DNA of 64,000 bases from Synechococcus sp. PCC 7502. Its GTDB lineage: Bacteria > Cyanobacteriota > Cyanobacteriia > Pseudanabaenales > Pseudanabaenaceae. The notes under the pieces were generated by a model, which was given only the letters and a program-made list of their open reading frames with translations, had not been told where the DNA came from and did not search any database. The stretch is taken from positions 712,394-776,393 of the forward strand of contig NC_019702.1 of assembly GCF_000317085.1 (NCBI RefSeq), given 5' to 3'. Numbering within the stretch: position 1 is the stretch's first letter; each line of letters opens with the position of its first letter. Of the stretch, positions 35,549 to 45,079 are shown one piece after another. The position numbers and the translations under genes are program-made.

Positions 35549-36196
35549 ATGAGTAAAGTTTATGAATGGTTCGATGAGCGACTAGAAATAGGTGCTCTAG
35601 CTGAGGATGTTACGAGCAAATACGTTCCTCCTCACGTTAATATTTTTTATTGTTTGGGTGGAATTACCCTCACTTGCTTTTTAATTCAATTTGCTACAGG
35701 GTTTGCCATGACCTTTTACTACAAGCCCACTGTGGAAGAAGCATTTGATTCCGTTCGCTACATCATGACCGAAGTTAATTTTGGATGGTTAATTCGTTCT
35801 ATTCATCGCTGGTCAGCCAGTATGATGGTGTTGATGATGATCTTGCATACTTTCCGAGTTTATTTAACTGGTGGATTTAAGAAACCCCGTGAGTTAACTT
35901 GGGTAACAGGCGTAATTCTTGCAGTTATTACTGTTTCCTTTGGGGTAACAGGATATTCCCTACCTTGGGATCAAATTGGCTACTGGGCAGTAAAAATTGT
36001 ATCTGGGGTACCAGAAGCAATCCCTATAGTTGGCGGTACACTAACTGAACTACTTAGAGGTGGAGCTAGTGTGGGACAAGGCACATTAACACGTTATTAC
36101 AGTCTCCATACCTTTGTATTACCTTGGTTAATTGCTGTATTCATGTTGTTACACTTTCTGATGATTCGTAAACAAGGGATTTCTGGTCCTTTGTAG
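35549..36196 (+). CDS. petB: Cytochrome b6
   Basis: 215 residues, exact family length. It forms the core of the cytochrome b6f complex in thylakoids, passing electrons from plastoquinol. The four b-heme ligands are His86, His100, His187 and His202. Cys35 (NIFYCLGG) attaches heme c_i covalently, as in b6f complexes. Four transmembrane helices are visible. petD follows after 36 bases, the conserved cyanobacterial operon. Confidence 0.99.
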   Translation: MSKVYEWFDERLEIGALAEDVTSKYVPPHVNIFYCLGGITLTCFLIQFATGFAMTFYYKPTVEEAFDSVRYIMTEVNFGWLIRSIHRWSASMMVLMMILHTFRVYLTGGFKKPRELTWVTGVILAVITVSFGVTGYSLPWDQIGYWAVKIVSGVPEAIPIVGGTLTELLRGGASVGQGTLTRYYSLHTFVLPWLIAVFMLLHFLMIRKQGISGPL

Positions 36197-36232
36197 TTTT
36201 TAGCTATAATTTAGTTCAAATGGAGAATTTTT

Positions 36233-36718
36233 ATGTCCAAAATCGAAAAACTACCAGATTTGAATGATCCAGTACTTTTGGCTAAATTAGCTAAAAACAT
36301 GGGTCATAACTATTATGGTGAGCCTGCTTGGCCCAATGATTTACTTTATATTTTTCCTGTGGTAATTTCGGGCTCGATCGCTTTGTGTGTTGGTTTGGCT
36401 GTTCTTGATCCCGCTATGATTGGCGAGCCTGCTAATCCCTTTGCTACGCCTTTAGAGATTTTACCCGAATGGTACTTATATCCTGTTTTTCAAATTTTGC
36501 GTACTGTACCTAATAAACTTTTAGGTGTATTTCTGATGACGGCTGTACCCCTAGGTTTACTGGTTGTACCCTTTATAGAAAATGTCAATAAGTTTCAAAA
36601 CCCCTTCCGCCGCCCGGTGGCAATGGCAGTATTTCTCTTTGGTACAGCTTTCACCTTATATCTCGGTATCGGTGCTACCTTACCAATTGATAAATCGTTA
36701 ACCTTAGGGTTGTTCTAA
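36233..36718 (+). CDS. petD: Cytochrome b6f complex subunit IV
   Basis: 161 residues. It pairs with cytochrome b6 to complete the b-type core and the quinol oxidation site. The PEWY motif is present in [15 protein letters not shown] near residue 78. Three transmembrane helices are visible. [20 protein letters not shown] at the N-terminus is strictly typical. A terminator follows about 40 bases after its stop, so petB-petD ends here. Confidence 0.99.
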   Translation: MSKIEKLPDLNDPVLLAKLAKNMGHNYYGEPAWPNDLLYIFPVVISGSIALCVGLAVLDPAMIGEPANPFATPLEILPEWYLYPVFQILRTVPNKLLGVFLMTAVPLGLLVVPFIENVNKFQNPFRRPVAMAVFLFGTAFTLYLGIGATLPIDKSLTLGLF

Positions 36719-36758
36719 ATTTTTTCATACATATTGAGACTTTAATATTAGAACGTTG

Positions 36759-36791
36759 GGAAGATTAAGTTAATTAGTCTTCCTTTTTCTT
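36759..36791 (+). terminator. Terminator after petBD
   Basis: GGAAGA (36759-36764) pairs with TCTTCC (36778-36783), with TTAA/TTAA-type extension possible inside the loop. TTTTTCTT follows at 36784-36791. It lies 41 bases after the petD stop and fits a rho-independent terminator. Confidence 0.7.
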
Positions 36792-36906
36792 GCGTAAAAT
36801 TTTTTTTAATAAAGCTTGAATAAGACTAAATCATTAAAGTGAGGAGCAATTATAGTTTAGCAAGACAGATTTAAACTAAAATTTGGGTAGAAGCATCTTA
36901 GGGTTA

Positions 36907-37311
36907 ATGGCAAAGAAAATTGTACGAGTTGGAGTAGCAATCATCTGGAATAGCGATCGCTCTAAGATTTTAATTGATAAACGCTTACCCAAAGGCGAAT
37001 TTGGTGGTTTTTGGGAATTTCCAGGTGGCAAACTTGAGGAAAATGAAGATGCGATCGCCTGTATCCATCGTGAAATCCGTGAAGAATTAGGCATTGAGAT
37101 TGTAGTGCATGAGCATTTAGTCACCGTAGAACAAAACTATGGCGATCATTTTTCCTTAAATCTAATTGTGCATCAGGCAGGCTATATTAGTGGTGAGCCT
37201 CAAGCTTTAGAATGTGCCGAGATCAGGTGGGTAGGTTTGCATGAACTACATGAATACGCCTTACCCCCTGCTAACTCTGAAATTGTGGAGGCATTACTTA
37301 AACTTGGCTAA
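36907..37311 (+). CDS. mutT: Nudix hydrolase, MutT-type 8-oxo-dGTP diphosphatase
   Basis: 134 residues from ATG 36907; an in-frame TTG eight codons earlier is less likely. The Nudix box is complete: GGKLEENEDAIACIHREIRE then ELGI, fitting G-x5-E-x7-REUxEExGU. KGEFGGFWEFPGGK is typical of MutT proteins, which cleanse oxidised dGTP from the nucleotide pool. Some relatives act on other nucleotides, so the substrate is family-based. Its 3' end overlaps the convergent phosphatase gene by 18 bases. Confidence 0.9.
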   Translation: MAKKIVRVGVAIIWNSDRSKILIDKRLPKGEFGGFWEFPGGKLEENEDAIACIHREIREELGIEIVVHEHLVTVEQNYGDHFSLNLIVHQAGYISGEPQALECAEIRWVGLHELHEYALPPANSEIVEALLKLG

Positions 37312-38139
37312 TACCTGCACTAATTTGGGTAAATATAAATCCACATACTGTGACCATCCCACCACCACATCCTGTTGATGTGCCAAATTAACTGGATCAA
37401 TGACATCGGGCTGATATTGAATTACTGCCCCATCTAAATCACAGACAGTTACACTTGCAAATTTTGCCATTGCCATCGGTGCCACGGTATCCCATAGTTT
37501 CACCCGCCGATTGAGATAAAAATATAGTTCGGTATTACCCATCAGCACTTCCATGACCTTTAAGCCAAATCCGCCCATATTATAGAATTCAGTTTCAGGA
37601 GCTAAGTTTTGGATTTCTTCACCATATTTACGTTGATCTTTGTCCCCGATTAATAACCTGTGGCGATCGCGCAAAGGCGGAGTTTTCGGAATAAGCTGAA
37701 TGGGGTAGTTATCTCCCGTTTGGGTAAATAGCCCCCCGATCGCACTGCCACCATAAAACATCAAATCTCGTTCTGGGGCATAGATCCAACCCATACTTGG
37801 CTGATTATGTTCTAATAAACCCACCATGACCGCATAGTTTTCGCCACCAGCAATAAAATCATCGGTACCATCAATGGGATCAATCAACCACAGACGATCA
37901 TGATCTTGCTGCCAAATCTGCATTGAGTCGGGATTTTCTTCGGTAATGATGCCATCGTCAGGGAACCATGCTTGAAATTGAGCCGTACAAATTTGATCGA
38001 TAGTGCGATCGACCGTAGTCACATAATCTAAATGCCCCTTTTGGATCACCTCGAACTTATCTTGGCGTAGTTGTTTTGCCTTTTGTCCAACTTGGCGAAT
38101 AAATGCTCGAACTTGATCAAATTCAGTAATGGGATTCAC
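37294..38139 (-). CDS. Inositol monophosphatase-family phosphatase (CysQ-like)
   Basis: 281 residues. The lithium-sensitive phosphatase motifs are present: TEEN (metal ligand Glu), WLIDPIDGTDDFIAGG, and LWDTVAPMAMA near the C-terminus. The family includes CysQ (3'-phosphoadenosine 5'-phosphate phosphatase) and inositol or sugar phosphatases. The GTDDF variant and length suggest a cyanobacterial subgroup, and the exact substrate is open. It overlaps the upstream desaturase/dehydrogenase gene by 17 bases, so the two are probably co-transcribed. Confidence 0.85.
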   Translation of the reverse strand: MNPITEFDQVRAFIRQVGQKAKQLRQDKFEVIQKGHLDYVTTVDRTIDQICTAQFQAWFPDDGIITEENPDSMQIWQQDHDRLWLIDPIDGTDDFIAGGENYAVMVGLLEHNQPSMGWIYAPERDLMFYGGSAIGGLFTQTGDNYPIQLIPKTPPLRDRHRLLIGDKDQRKYGEEIQNLAPETEFYNMGGFGLKVMEVLMGNTELYFYLNRRVKLWDTVAPMAMAKFASVTVCDLDGAVIQYQPDVIDPVNLAHQQDVVVGWSQYVDLYLPKLVQVLAKFK

Positions 38140-39358
38140 GGTTTACTCCATGGGAAAGGTGACTAGGGGGAGCATCTTTGGAAAATAAACGAAAATATAG
38201 CGATCGCCCCAATTCTTTAATCGGGAAAATTAAATAGGTAAAAGGATTAAAGGTGACAATAATATCTCGAAAATCTCGTTTTGCCAGTCCTAAAATCGCC
38301 CAAGCCACAAAATCGGGAGACATAATACCAATGGGGTTGAGATTACTTTTAAATGCCCCTAATACTAACTTACGCACTACACAGGGCGCATCTAACCGCC
38401 GTAGGGTAATTAGATCACCCAGGGTACGCTTAGACATCTCATACAAAGGACTAAATGCAGGATTGACTTCAGCTTCAGAGGTATTGATCCAGACTTCTTT
38501 CAGTGCTTTATGTTTGGATTGCTGTACCGTCTCAAAAAATATCTCCATCAGTCTCCATGCCGAGAATGTATTAATCTCAAAGGATTTTTGAATTGCCTCA
38601 GGGGTGCGATCTCCGTGGGCATTAGCACCATGATTAATAATTAAAATATCAACTTTTTGTAAGCGTTGAGTTAATTCCGCTTCGTGACCCACTGACCATT
38701 TAACTACTTCCACATTTTCGCCGAATTTCTCGCCAAATTTAGGGTCACTACTAGTTAAAGCAATCACCCTTGCTCCTTGAGTTTGTAACTGAGCTACAAG
38801 CGATCGCCCCAAAGACCCATTGGCACCAGTCACAGCGATAGTTTTACCTTTTAATGCCAAAGCTGTACCTAAAAGCTTATCTATTAATGTAAAGGTACTG
38901 CAAAAATATGCCTCGCCGCGATCAAAATGATGCCGCCAGTGATAGGTGCGGTTTACTGTCCACTCCGTTGGAATTGTGGTTAAATCTCCGGGTTTATGGG
39001 TTAAATCCGTCGCCAGCAACCATCCTCCTGCCCTAGCGATACTAGTAGTGAGAAATAATAAAGAATAAAGACAGCCAATTACTAAACCGTAACTCTGCCC
39101 GAACCAGTAACCTAAATAGGCGATCGCCCCTGTCAAGATCACCATTACCATAGCTTCAGGAACGTCATTATGCCACTGTGCCTGACGGTATGCTTCAATG
39201 CTAACCATACTTAGATCAGCGCGATAGGCTTTATGGTGTAAAAGATGCCCTGCTTGAAGGGGCTGCCAGTAGTGACCAGCAATGTGATATAAGTCACGAA
39301 TAACTTCGGCTATGACTATGGAAACAACAGCTAAAATTAACTCTACAGAGTAATTCAT
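38123..39358 (-). CDS. Fused fatty-acid hydroxylase/sterol desaturase-like and short-chain dehydrogenase
   Basis: 411 residues. The N-terminal ~165 residues are a membrane domain with several helices and His clusters (AGHLLHHKAYRADL; TYHWRHHFDRGEAYF) like di-iron hydroxylases. From ~172 a short-chain dehydrogenase fold follows, with GKTIAVTGANGSLGRSLVAQ (nucleotide-binding GxxGxxG) and a YxxxK-type PLYEMSKRTL. This bifunctional architecture occurs in cyanobacteria, and its substrate is not established. Its stop region overlaps the phosphatase gene start. Confidence 0.87.
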   Translation of the reverse strand: MNYSVELILAVVSIVIAEVIRDLYHIAGHYWQPLQAGHLLHHKAYRADLSMVSIEAYRQAQWHNDVPEAMVMVILTGAIAYLGYWFGQSYGLVIGCLYSLLFLTTSIARAGGWLLATDLTHKPGDLTTIPTEWTVNRTYHWRHHFDRGEAYFCSTFTLIDKLLGTALALKGKTIAVTGANGSLGRSLVAQLQTQGARVIALTSSDPKFGEKFGENVEVVKWSVGHEAELTQRLQKVDILIINHGANAHGDRTPEAIQKSFEINTFSAWRLMEIFFETVQQSKHKALKEVWINTSEAEVNPAFSPLYEMSKRTLGDLITLRRLDAPCVVRKLVLGAFKSNLNPIGIMSPDFVAWAILGLAKRDFRDIIVTFNPFTYLIFPIKELGRSLYFRLFSKDAPPSHLSHGVNRESHY

Positions 39359-39459
39359 GAGTCTAAATACGGCTTAACAATCGCTTCATGATTCTACATC
39401 TTTAGTAGGAGGATTAATCACCTTGGGTAAACAATCCGAATAACTGTGGTGCTGCTCAA

Positions 39460-40107
39460 CTAAATTACGCTGGGAGTTTCTACTACTTCTAATGTTCCAA
39501 TATTGGGAAAAAAACGCCCAACTGTAGCGGCATATTGCAGATAGCGATCGCCATGCACCTTAATTAAGGCTGCTTCTTCGTAACGAGTTTGCAGAGAAAT
39601 TAATAAAGTAAATTGACACCAACCCATCACTAGCCAAGGGCAGGGAGTTAAAAGTAAATATGCCCCTAAAGTGGTAAGCATGCCTGTGTAAATGGGATTA
39701 CGGCTAAATTGAAATAAGCCACTTGTTACTAATCCAGTGGGTTGCGGATCAACTCCCATCCGCCACGATAACCCCATTTGTGCCTGTCCTGTAATTGTCA
39801 ACCCTAGACCTAAGCTTAAAACTACCCAACCGATACTTTGAATTGTTACAGGTAGTTCCCATACTCCTAAAGCTGAATCACCTAGAACTGCATAGAAAAT
39901 TGCCCAAACACAAAAAGCGGTCATGTAAAAGGCGATCGCTGCTCCCACTAGTTTTTGAATCGGATCACGGTTACGGCTAAATGCCATGGCAAAGGTTCCA
40001 GTTTGCAACCATAGTCTTACTAAGGGTAAAACAAAACCACTTAAAAAAAAGATCAGTACACTTACAGGCACTAAGGAATTAGTCATTATTTTTGTCAGTA
40101 TTTTCAA
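39460..40107 (-). CDS. Isoprenylcysteine carboxyl methyltransferase-like membrane protein
   Basis: 215 residues, about five transmembrane helices. The C-terminal half carries the ICMT/PEMT signature: GLVTSGLFQFSRNPIYTGML, then TRYEEAALIKVHGDRYLQYA. These proteins use S-adenosylmethionine on membrane-embedded substrates; in bacteria the substrate is usually unknown. It is the middle of three minus-strand membrane-protein genes here, 42 bases after the next upstream one. Confidence 0.85.
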   Translation of the reverse strand: MKILTKIMTNSLVPVSVLIFFLSGFVLPLVRLWLQTGTFAMAFSRNRDPIQKLVGAAIAFYMTAFCVWAIFYAVLGDSALGVWELPVTIQSIGWVVLSLGLGLTITGQAQMGLSWRMGVDPQPTGLVTSGLFQFSRNPIYTGMLTTLGAYLLLTPCPWLVMGWCQFTLLISLQTRYEEAALIKVHGDRYLQYAATVGRFFPNIGTLEVVETPSVI

Positions 40108-40149
40108 TAATTATTTAATTAAGTGAATTTAATTTAATGGGTTTAATGA

Positions 40150-40821
40150 TCACAACAGATAATTTTCCATACTAATTTGTGCTTGAATCTGATTAGCTGT
40201 AGTACAGAAGCCTGCAATCAGGATAACTTCGACCCCTGAACACAAAATAGCTCCTGACACCTTCTGGGGAATTGCGCCGCCAATAAACATAACTAGGCTA
40301 GATACAAATAACCAGGGAAATCCTAATTGTTGCCAGATCAGCCCACCAATAATCCCCACAATAATTGTCGTTATAATCGATGCTACGGGAAGGCATTTGT
40401 AAGCACTATTGGTGTAGCGGAGGATGGCATGATCCCAAACCGCCTTGGGCTTAAACTCTTTGTAGTAGGTTAAAACTTCGGCTGTAATTAATACGAGTGT
40501 TGCCAACCATACCCCCACTACGATAACTGGCTGAGATGCCCATCCTAAACCCGATTGATAGCAAAAACTAAAGGCAGCAATTACGGAAAGCGGAGTTAAA
40601 AGAACATGACCAAAAAAACGAGGCTGACTCAGCAACAGCAATATTTCTCCTTCCCCAATCCATCGCCCGATGCTGACAATAAAGTTATCGTAGGTAATAG
40701 CTACAATAATAATCATCAAAACAACCAGACCTAGTTGATGGGACTGCTGATAGAGTAAGAAAGTCCAACCCAAAAGAACTAGATGGCATATAGTAAAAAT
40801 TGGAAAAAGAACCGCTGCCAT
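40150..40821 (-). CDS. Polytopic membrane protein, unknown
   Basis: 223 residues with about six hydrophobic segments (FPIFTICHLVLLGWTFLLYQ, VVLMIIIVAITYDNFIVSI, VIVVGVWLATLVLITAEVL, ASIITTIIVGIIGGLIW and others). It resembles conserved cyanobacterial/plastid membrane proteins of unknown role. The C-terminus (ISMENYLL) is polar. It is divergent from the Rieske oxygenase gene across a 384-base gap and lies upstream of the methyltransferase-like gene. Confidence 0.75.
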   Translation of the reverse strand: MAAVLFPIFTICHLVLLGWTFLLYQQSHQLGLVVLMIIIVAITYDNFIVSIGRWIGEGEILLLLSQPRFFGHVLLTPLSVIAAFSFCYQSGLGWASQPVIVVGVWLATLVLITAEVLTYYKEFKPKAVWDHAILRYTNSAYKCLPVASIITTIIVGIIGGLIWQQLGFPWLFVSSLVMFIGGAIPQKVSGAILCSGVEVILIAGFCTTANQIQAQISMENYLL

Positions 40822-41205
40822 GTTTAATCCTTAAATTTTGTAAAATCTGGGAACTATTGCTTTATACCTTATCAATCAATTTTTAAGCAATATCAAGAAT
40901 CACAAAAAAAATAAACTTTATATTTTCATTACATTTTTGCCAAATTTGCCTAGTAATAGCTATTTCTCAGCTTTAAATCTTAATTTTTATATTAAAGAAA
41001 CAATACTTTTTGTAACGAATTGCAAATCAAAAATAACTAGCAAGTTTAAACAATAAATCATTAAGAAATTATGAATAAATAGCGATCGCTACAAAACTCT
41101 TAAGAAATTCCACAAACTTAAAATTGCTGCATTAGAATTGCTGCTAACGTAATTCCAAAATTAACTGTAAAAATTAATCTTTATTTAATTCTCTATTTAA
41201 TTCCG
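40822..41205. other. 384-base divergent intergenic region
   Basis: AT-rich spacer between the unknown membrane protein (minus) and the Rieske oxygenase (plus). It contains one HIP1-related GCGATCGC near 41084 and several A/T runs. I see no ORF, RNA fold or repeat that stands out. It presumably holds the promoters of both genes. Confidence 0.8.
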
Positions 41206-42240
41206 ATGGTAGCAAGCACTCAACCCCCACAAATTGATACTTCGCAAACGACATCTCAGACCAAAATACTCAAAAATTTCTGGTATGGCATTGAGCATAG
41301 TGCCAGTGTTTCTACTAAGCCCAAATCTATAACGTTTATGGGGCATGACTTGGTACTTTATCGCGGTAGTAATGGACAGGCGATCGCCCTAGATGGACGT
41401 TGTGTACATAGGGGTACAGACCTAGGTGCAGGTTGGGTGGAAGGTGATTGTATTCATTGTCCCTATCACGGCTGGAAATATGAATCTAACGGTGCTTGTA
41501 GTCTTATTCCTGCTAATCAACCCGGTGTAGTGATTCCCCGACGGGCAAAATTACAGTCCTATCCAGTTCAAGAAAAGTATGGTTTGATTTGGCTTTTTTG
41601 GGGAGACTTACCACCAGAAGAATGCCCTTCAATTCCCATATTGCCCGAGTTTGATCAAGCCGGTTGGCGGAGTATCCACGGAGATTTTAATTGGGAAGGT
41701 CATTACAGTCGAGTTATTGCCAATACCATTGATATGGCTCATGCTCCCTTTGTCCATGCCAGTGCCTTTGGGCGTAAGGATTCACCTGCAGTACAGGCAT
41801 ATAAACTAGAGTCGGGGGCATGGAGTGCCAGTGGTTTTATTACCTTTGAAACTAAACCAGCTTACTCACTTAAATTTATTTTGGGTAACGATCCGCCCGA
41901 TGGCATTTTTAGGGCGACTTTTTATATGCCTAATGTCTCTAGGGTAGATTTACAATTTGGCAGGTTTCAGTTTGTATTATTCTTGGTGCATCTACCTGTA
42001 AGCGATCGCCAAACTATTACCAAATGGCTACATATCCGTAATTTTATTCTGACCCCTTTAGTGGATGGCTTTATGCGGCGAGATGTGGTCAAAACCTTTG
42101 TTCAAGATAATCAAGCTGTCAAAATTCAGGCAGGGGCAGCACCCGATGACCTCACAGTCGAAATTCATGCACCCTCGGATGCTTTAGAACTGGCATATCG
42201 CAAATTTTATAATCAAGCGGTGGAGATGGGATGGGTTTAA
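41206..42240 (+). CDS. Rieske 2Fe-2S ring-hydroxylating oxygenase
   Basis: 344 residues. The Rieske ligands are Cys66, His68, Cys85 and His88 (CVHRG then CIHCPYHGW). The catalytic domain has NTIDMAHAPFVHAS near residues 171-184, the 2-His segment of the mononuclear iron site. It resembles the family of pheophorbide a oxygenase, Tic55 and choline monooxygenase. No C-terminal transmembrane anchor is obvious. Substrate unknown; in cyanobacteria this group often acts in pigment or aromatic metabolism. Confidence 0.87.
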   Translation: MVASTQPPQIDTSQTTSQTKILKNFWYGIEHSASVSTKPKSITFMGHDLVLYRGSNGQAIALDGRCVHRGTDLGAGWVEGDCIHCPYHGWKYESNGACSLIPANQPGVVIPRRAKLQSYPVQEKYGLIWLFWGDLPPEECPSIPILPEFDQAGWRSIHGDFNWEGHYSRVIANTIDMAHAPFVHASAFGRKDSPAVQAYKLESGAWSASGFITFETKPAYSLKFILGNDPPDGIFRATFYMPNVSRVDLQFGRFQFVLFLVHLPVSDRQTITKWLHIRNFILTPLVDGFMRRDVVKTFVQDNQAVKIQAGAAPDDLTVEIHAPSDALELAYRKFYNQAVEMGWV

Positions 42241-42282
42241 GGAGTTTTTCCCTTTCATTTTCATCTCATGAGGATTGAATTC

Positions 42283-44322
42283 ATGAATCATCTTGCGGAA
42301 ACCCAAAGTCTTTATTTGCGGAAACATGCGGAAAATCCAATTAACTGGTGGTATTGGTGCGATCAGGCTTTGGAATTGGCGCGATCTCAGGACAAGTTAA
42401 TATTTCTATCCATAGGCTACTCTAGCTGTCACTGGTGTACGGTGATGGAAGAAGAGGCATTTTCCGATACCGTGATTGCCAACTATATTAACGAACACTT
42501 CATTGCGATTAAAGTTGATCGAGAGGAACGCCCTGATCTGGATAGCATTTATATGCAGGCGTTGCAAATTATGGGGGAAAATGGCGGCTGGCCCCTCAAT
42601 ATGTTTTTAACCCCCGATGATTTAATTCCTTTCTATGGTGGTACCTACTTTCCCATTGAAGCTCGCTATGGTAGACCTAGTTTTCTGCGGGTTTTACAAT
42701 CTTTGCATCAGACCTATACAAATAAACGGCAAGAACTACTAACCTATAAGTCGCAGATTATGCAAAATTTGCAGGCTATTAACCAACTCCAGCCGTCACC
42801 TATTCCCCCACAGGAGATTTTAAATCTGGGAGTGCAGAAATGTAGTGAAGTTGTGCAGAATCGGGGACAGGGAAATTGTTTTCCGATGATTCCCTATGCT
42901 GATTTAGTCCTACGTCGCAGTCGATTTCAGGATGCGGATATTTTAGGAAGTAAAGCGAAGCAGAGAGGATTAGATTTAGCTTTGGGCGGAATTTTTGATC
43001 ATGTGGCAGGAGGATGGCATCGCTATACCGTCGATTCAGATTGGACTGTACCGCACTTTGAGAAAATGCTCTACGATAACGGACAGATTATGGAATATCT
43101 GGCAAATCTTTGGTCTGCAGGGATAAAGGAAGATGGCATCAAAGTGGCAATTGCTCGCACTGTGGAATGGTTGCAAAGGGAAATGACTGCTGAAGAGGGA
43201 TATTTTTATGCTTCCCAAGATGCCGATAGCGAAGGGCGAGAAGGAAAATTTTGGGTATGGAGTTATCAAGAACTAGAGCGAATTTTGACAAAATCAGAAC
43301 TCCAAGCTCTAACAAAGGAATTTACAATCACGCCCGCAGGTAATTTTGAGGGTAATAATGTTCTAAAACGCAGATATGGATCGCGGTTATCATCTAACAC
43401 GGAATCAGCCTTGGATAAGCTATTTAATCATCGCTACGGTCAAAATTTAGCACGAACGGATATCTTTCCTCCCGCCTGCGATCGCCAAGCTATTAAAAAT
43501 CGGATTTGGCAAGGTCGAGTTCCCCCAGTTACCGATCCCAAAATGATTGTGGCTTGGAATGCGTTGATGATTTCAGGTTTAATACGGGCATATATAGTAT
43601 TTGATCAGGAAATTTATCGTCAATTAGCCGTAAATGCGATCACATTCATTTTGCAAAATCAATGGCAAGTTCCGCCTCAAACCCAAACTGCCAACCTTAA
43701 AACTAGACTGCATCGAGTTAACTATGGCGGTAATCCTGCGGTTTTGGGACATTCAGAGGATTATGCTTTATTGATCAAGGCACTTTTAGACCTTACCCAA
43801 GCCTGCCCTAATAGTATTTACCTTAATCATGCCATACGGGTACAGGCGGAGTTTGATCAATATCTGTGGGATGCCGATCACGGCGGCTATTTTAATACGG
43901 ATATCAATCCCGATCTGCTAATTCGAGAAAAAACCTACATGGATAATGCTACCCCTGCTGCTAATGGCATTGCGATCGCTAATTTAATTCGGTTGAGCTT
44001 ACTTACAGAAAATTTAGAATATTTGGATCGAGCAGAAAAAGCCCTTCAGGTATATGCAGGGGCGATCGCTAATAGTCCAATTGGTGTCCCTAGTTTAATC
44101 ACAGCCCTTGATTGGTGGTATAACCAAACCCTTGTCCGCACCACTAAAAAACTATACCTAGAGCTTCAAGCTAATTACAATCCTGTGATTATACTGCAAG
44201 AGGTGAATGAGTTACCCCAAAGAGCGATCGCTATGGTATGTAGAGGATTAGCCTGCCTAGCACCCGCCACTAATATTGATATGTTCAAGTCACAGGTTGC
44301 CATTACCCAAACCCGCACTTGA
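42283..44322 (+). CDS. Thioredoxin-like DUF255 / YyaL (SPATA20) family protein
   Basis: 679 residues from ATG 42283, which has GAGG 9 bases upstream; another in-frame ATG lies at 42268. N-terminal ~170 residues are a thioredoxin-like domain with SSCHWCTVMEEEAF. The rest is an (alpha/alpha)6-barrel like a glycosidase/epimerase (GGIFDHVAGGWHRYTVDSDW, VPHFEKMLYDNGQIMEYLAN, SQDADSEGREGKFWVW). The family is highly conserved across bacteria, plants and animals but poorly understood. It ends 450 bases before the DUF2811 gene. Confidence 0.93.
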   Translation: MNHLAETQSLYLRKHAENPINWWYWCDQALELARSQDKLIFLSIGYSSCHWCTVMEEEAFSDTVIANYINEHFIAIKVDREERPDLDSIYMQALQIMGENGGWPLNMFLTPDDLIPFYGGTYFPIEARYGRPSFLRVLQSLHQTYTNKRQELLTYKSQIMQNLQAINQLQPSPIPPQEILNLGVQKCSEVVQNRGQGNCFPMIPYADLVLRRSRFQDADILGSKAKQRGLDLALGGIFDHVAGGWHRYTVDSDWTVPHFEKMLYDNGQIMEYLANLWSAGIKEDGIKVAIARTVEWLQREMTAEEGYFYASQDADSEGREGKFWVWSYQELERILTKSELQALTKEFTITPAGNFEGNNVLKRRYGSRLSSNTESALDKLFNHRYGQNLARTDIFPPACDRQAIKNRIWQGRVPPVTDPKMIVAWNALMISGLIRAYIVFDQEIYRQLAVNAITFILQNQWQVPPQTQTANLKTRLHRVNYGGNPAVLGHSEDYALLIKALLDLTQACPNSIYLNHAIRVQAEFDQYLWDADHGGYFNTDINPDLLIREKTYMDNATPAANGIAIANLIRLSLLTENLEYLDRAEKALQVYAGAIANSPIGVPSLITALDWWYNQTLVRTTKKLYLELQANYNPVIILQEVNELPQRAIAMVCRGLACLAPATNIDMFKSQVAITQTRT

Positions 44323-44469
44323 TTTTAGATTTGATCCAATACCGATCTGCTTTGGTACCTACCAGATTATTGAAATATTCCAAAAATATACCAAGATTGA
44401 GTTAAAAGTTAGCAAGTGTTAACAATCCCATCACTGCCAAAATAAATTTTTAGATATTTCTGAAAATAA

Positions 44470-44599
44470 TTTTCCACAGAGTTTTCCACAACTTTAGCAA
44501 AGTTTTCCACAGGTTAACCATGGGTTTCCACAGGTCTAAATTTGATGATCTGATGCTAGCTATGGGCTAAGGGGAAAGTGCGATCAGGGTTGGGGAAAA
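44470..44599 (+). other. DnaA-box cluster: candidate replication origin or DnaA-binding locus
   Basis: Three exact TTTTCCACA boxes at 44470-44478, 44482-44490 and 44503-44511, and one GTTTCCACA at 44524-44532, all on the plus strand. A one-mismatch reverse copy (TTTTCCCCA) lies at 44591-44599. TTTTCCACA is the DnaA box reported for cyanobacterial origins. The ~110 bases just upstream are AT-rich (runs such as AAATAAATTTTTAGATATTT). The whole gene-free interval is 44323-44775. No dnaA or dnaN gene is in the window, so origin status is unproven. Confidence 0.6.
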
Positions 44600-44775
44600 C
44601 AATGTAAAGCATGAAAATTATTGCCAAATGTAACAATAACAGCTTGAAAATATCGATTATAAGCTGTCAAGTCCCCTAAAAAGCTCTAAAATCCTACTAG
44701 GCGATCGCATTGACAAGCCCGATAATAAGCCACAAAATGTAAAGCCTATTAGCCCATTAAGTCCAAGTCATCATT

Positions 44776-45000
44776 ATGAATTCTAATGTCAGCATTTTGG
44801 CGGAAATCCCTGAAGAACTCCATGAAACTCTAAAAAACTATCTTGAAACGCACCCCGACTGGGATCAAGATCGAGTATTTGCTGCTGCCTTATCTTTGTT
44901 TCTATTGCAAAATGGGAACTGTGAGACCGTCAACTCATCCAGAAGCTATCGCAGTGCAGCTAAAGTGTACTTGAATAGCCTGTTTCAGCATTCTGCCTAG
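44776..45000 (+). CDS. DUF2811 family small protein
   Basis: 74 residues. SILAEIPEELHETLKNYLET then HPDWDQDRVFAAALSLFLLQ is the DUF2811 signature found across cyanobacteria. The fold looks like a ribbon-helix-helix or short helical DNA-associated protein, but function is not known. It lies directly downstream of the DnaA-box cluster. Confidence 0.88.
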   Translation: MNSNVSILAEIPEELHETLKNYLETHPDWDQDRVFAAALSLFLLQNGNCETVNSSRSYRSAAKVYLNSLFQHSA

Positions 45001-45079
45001 AATTAGCTTTAACAAGTTAAAGACAAGTTAGAATATTAGCCAGTAAATTTCTGCGAATGACAATAAAAGACTAAAGACT

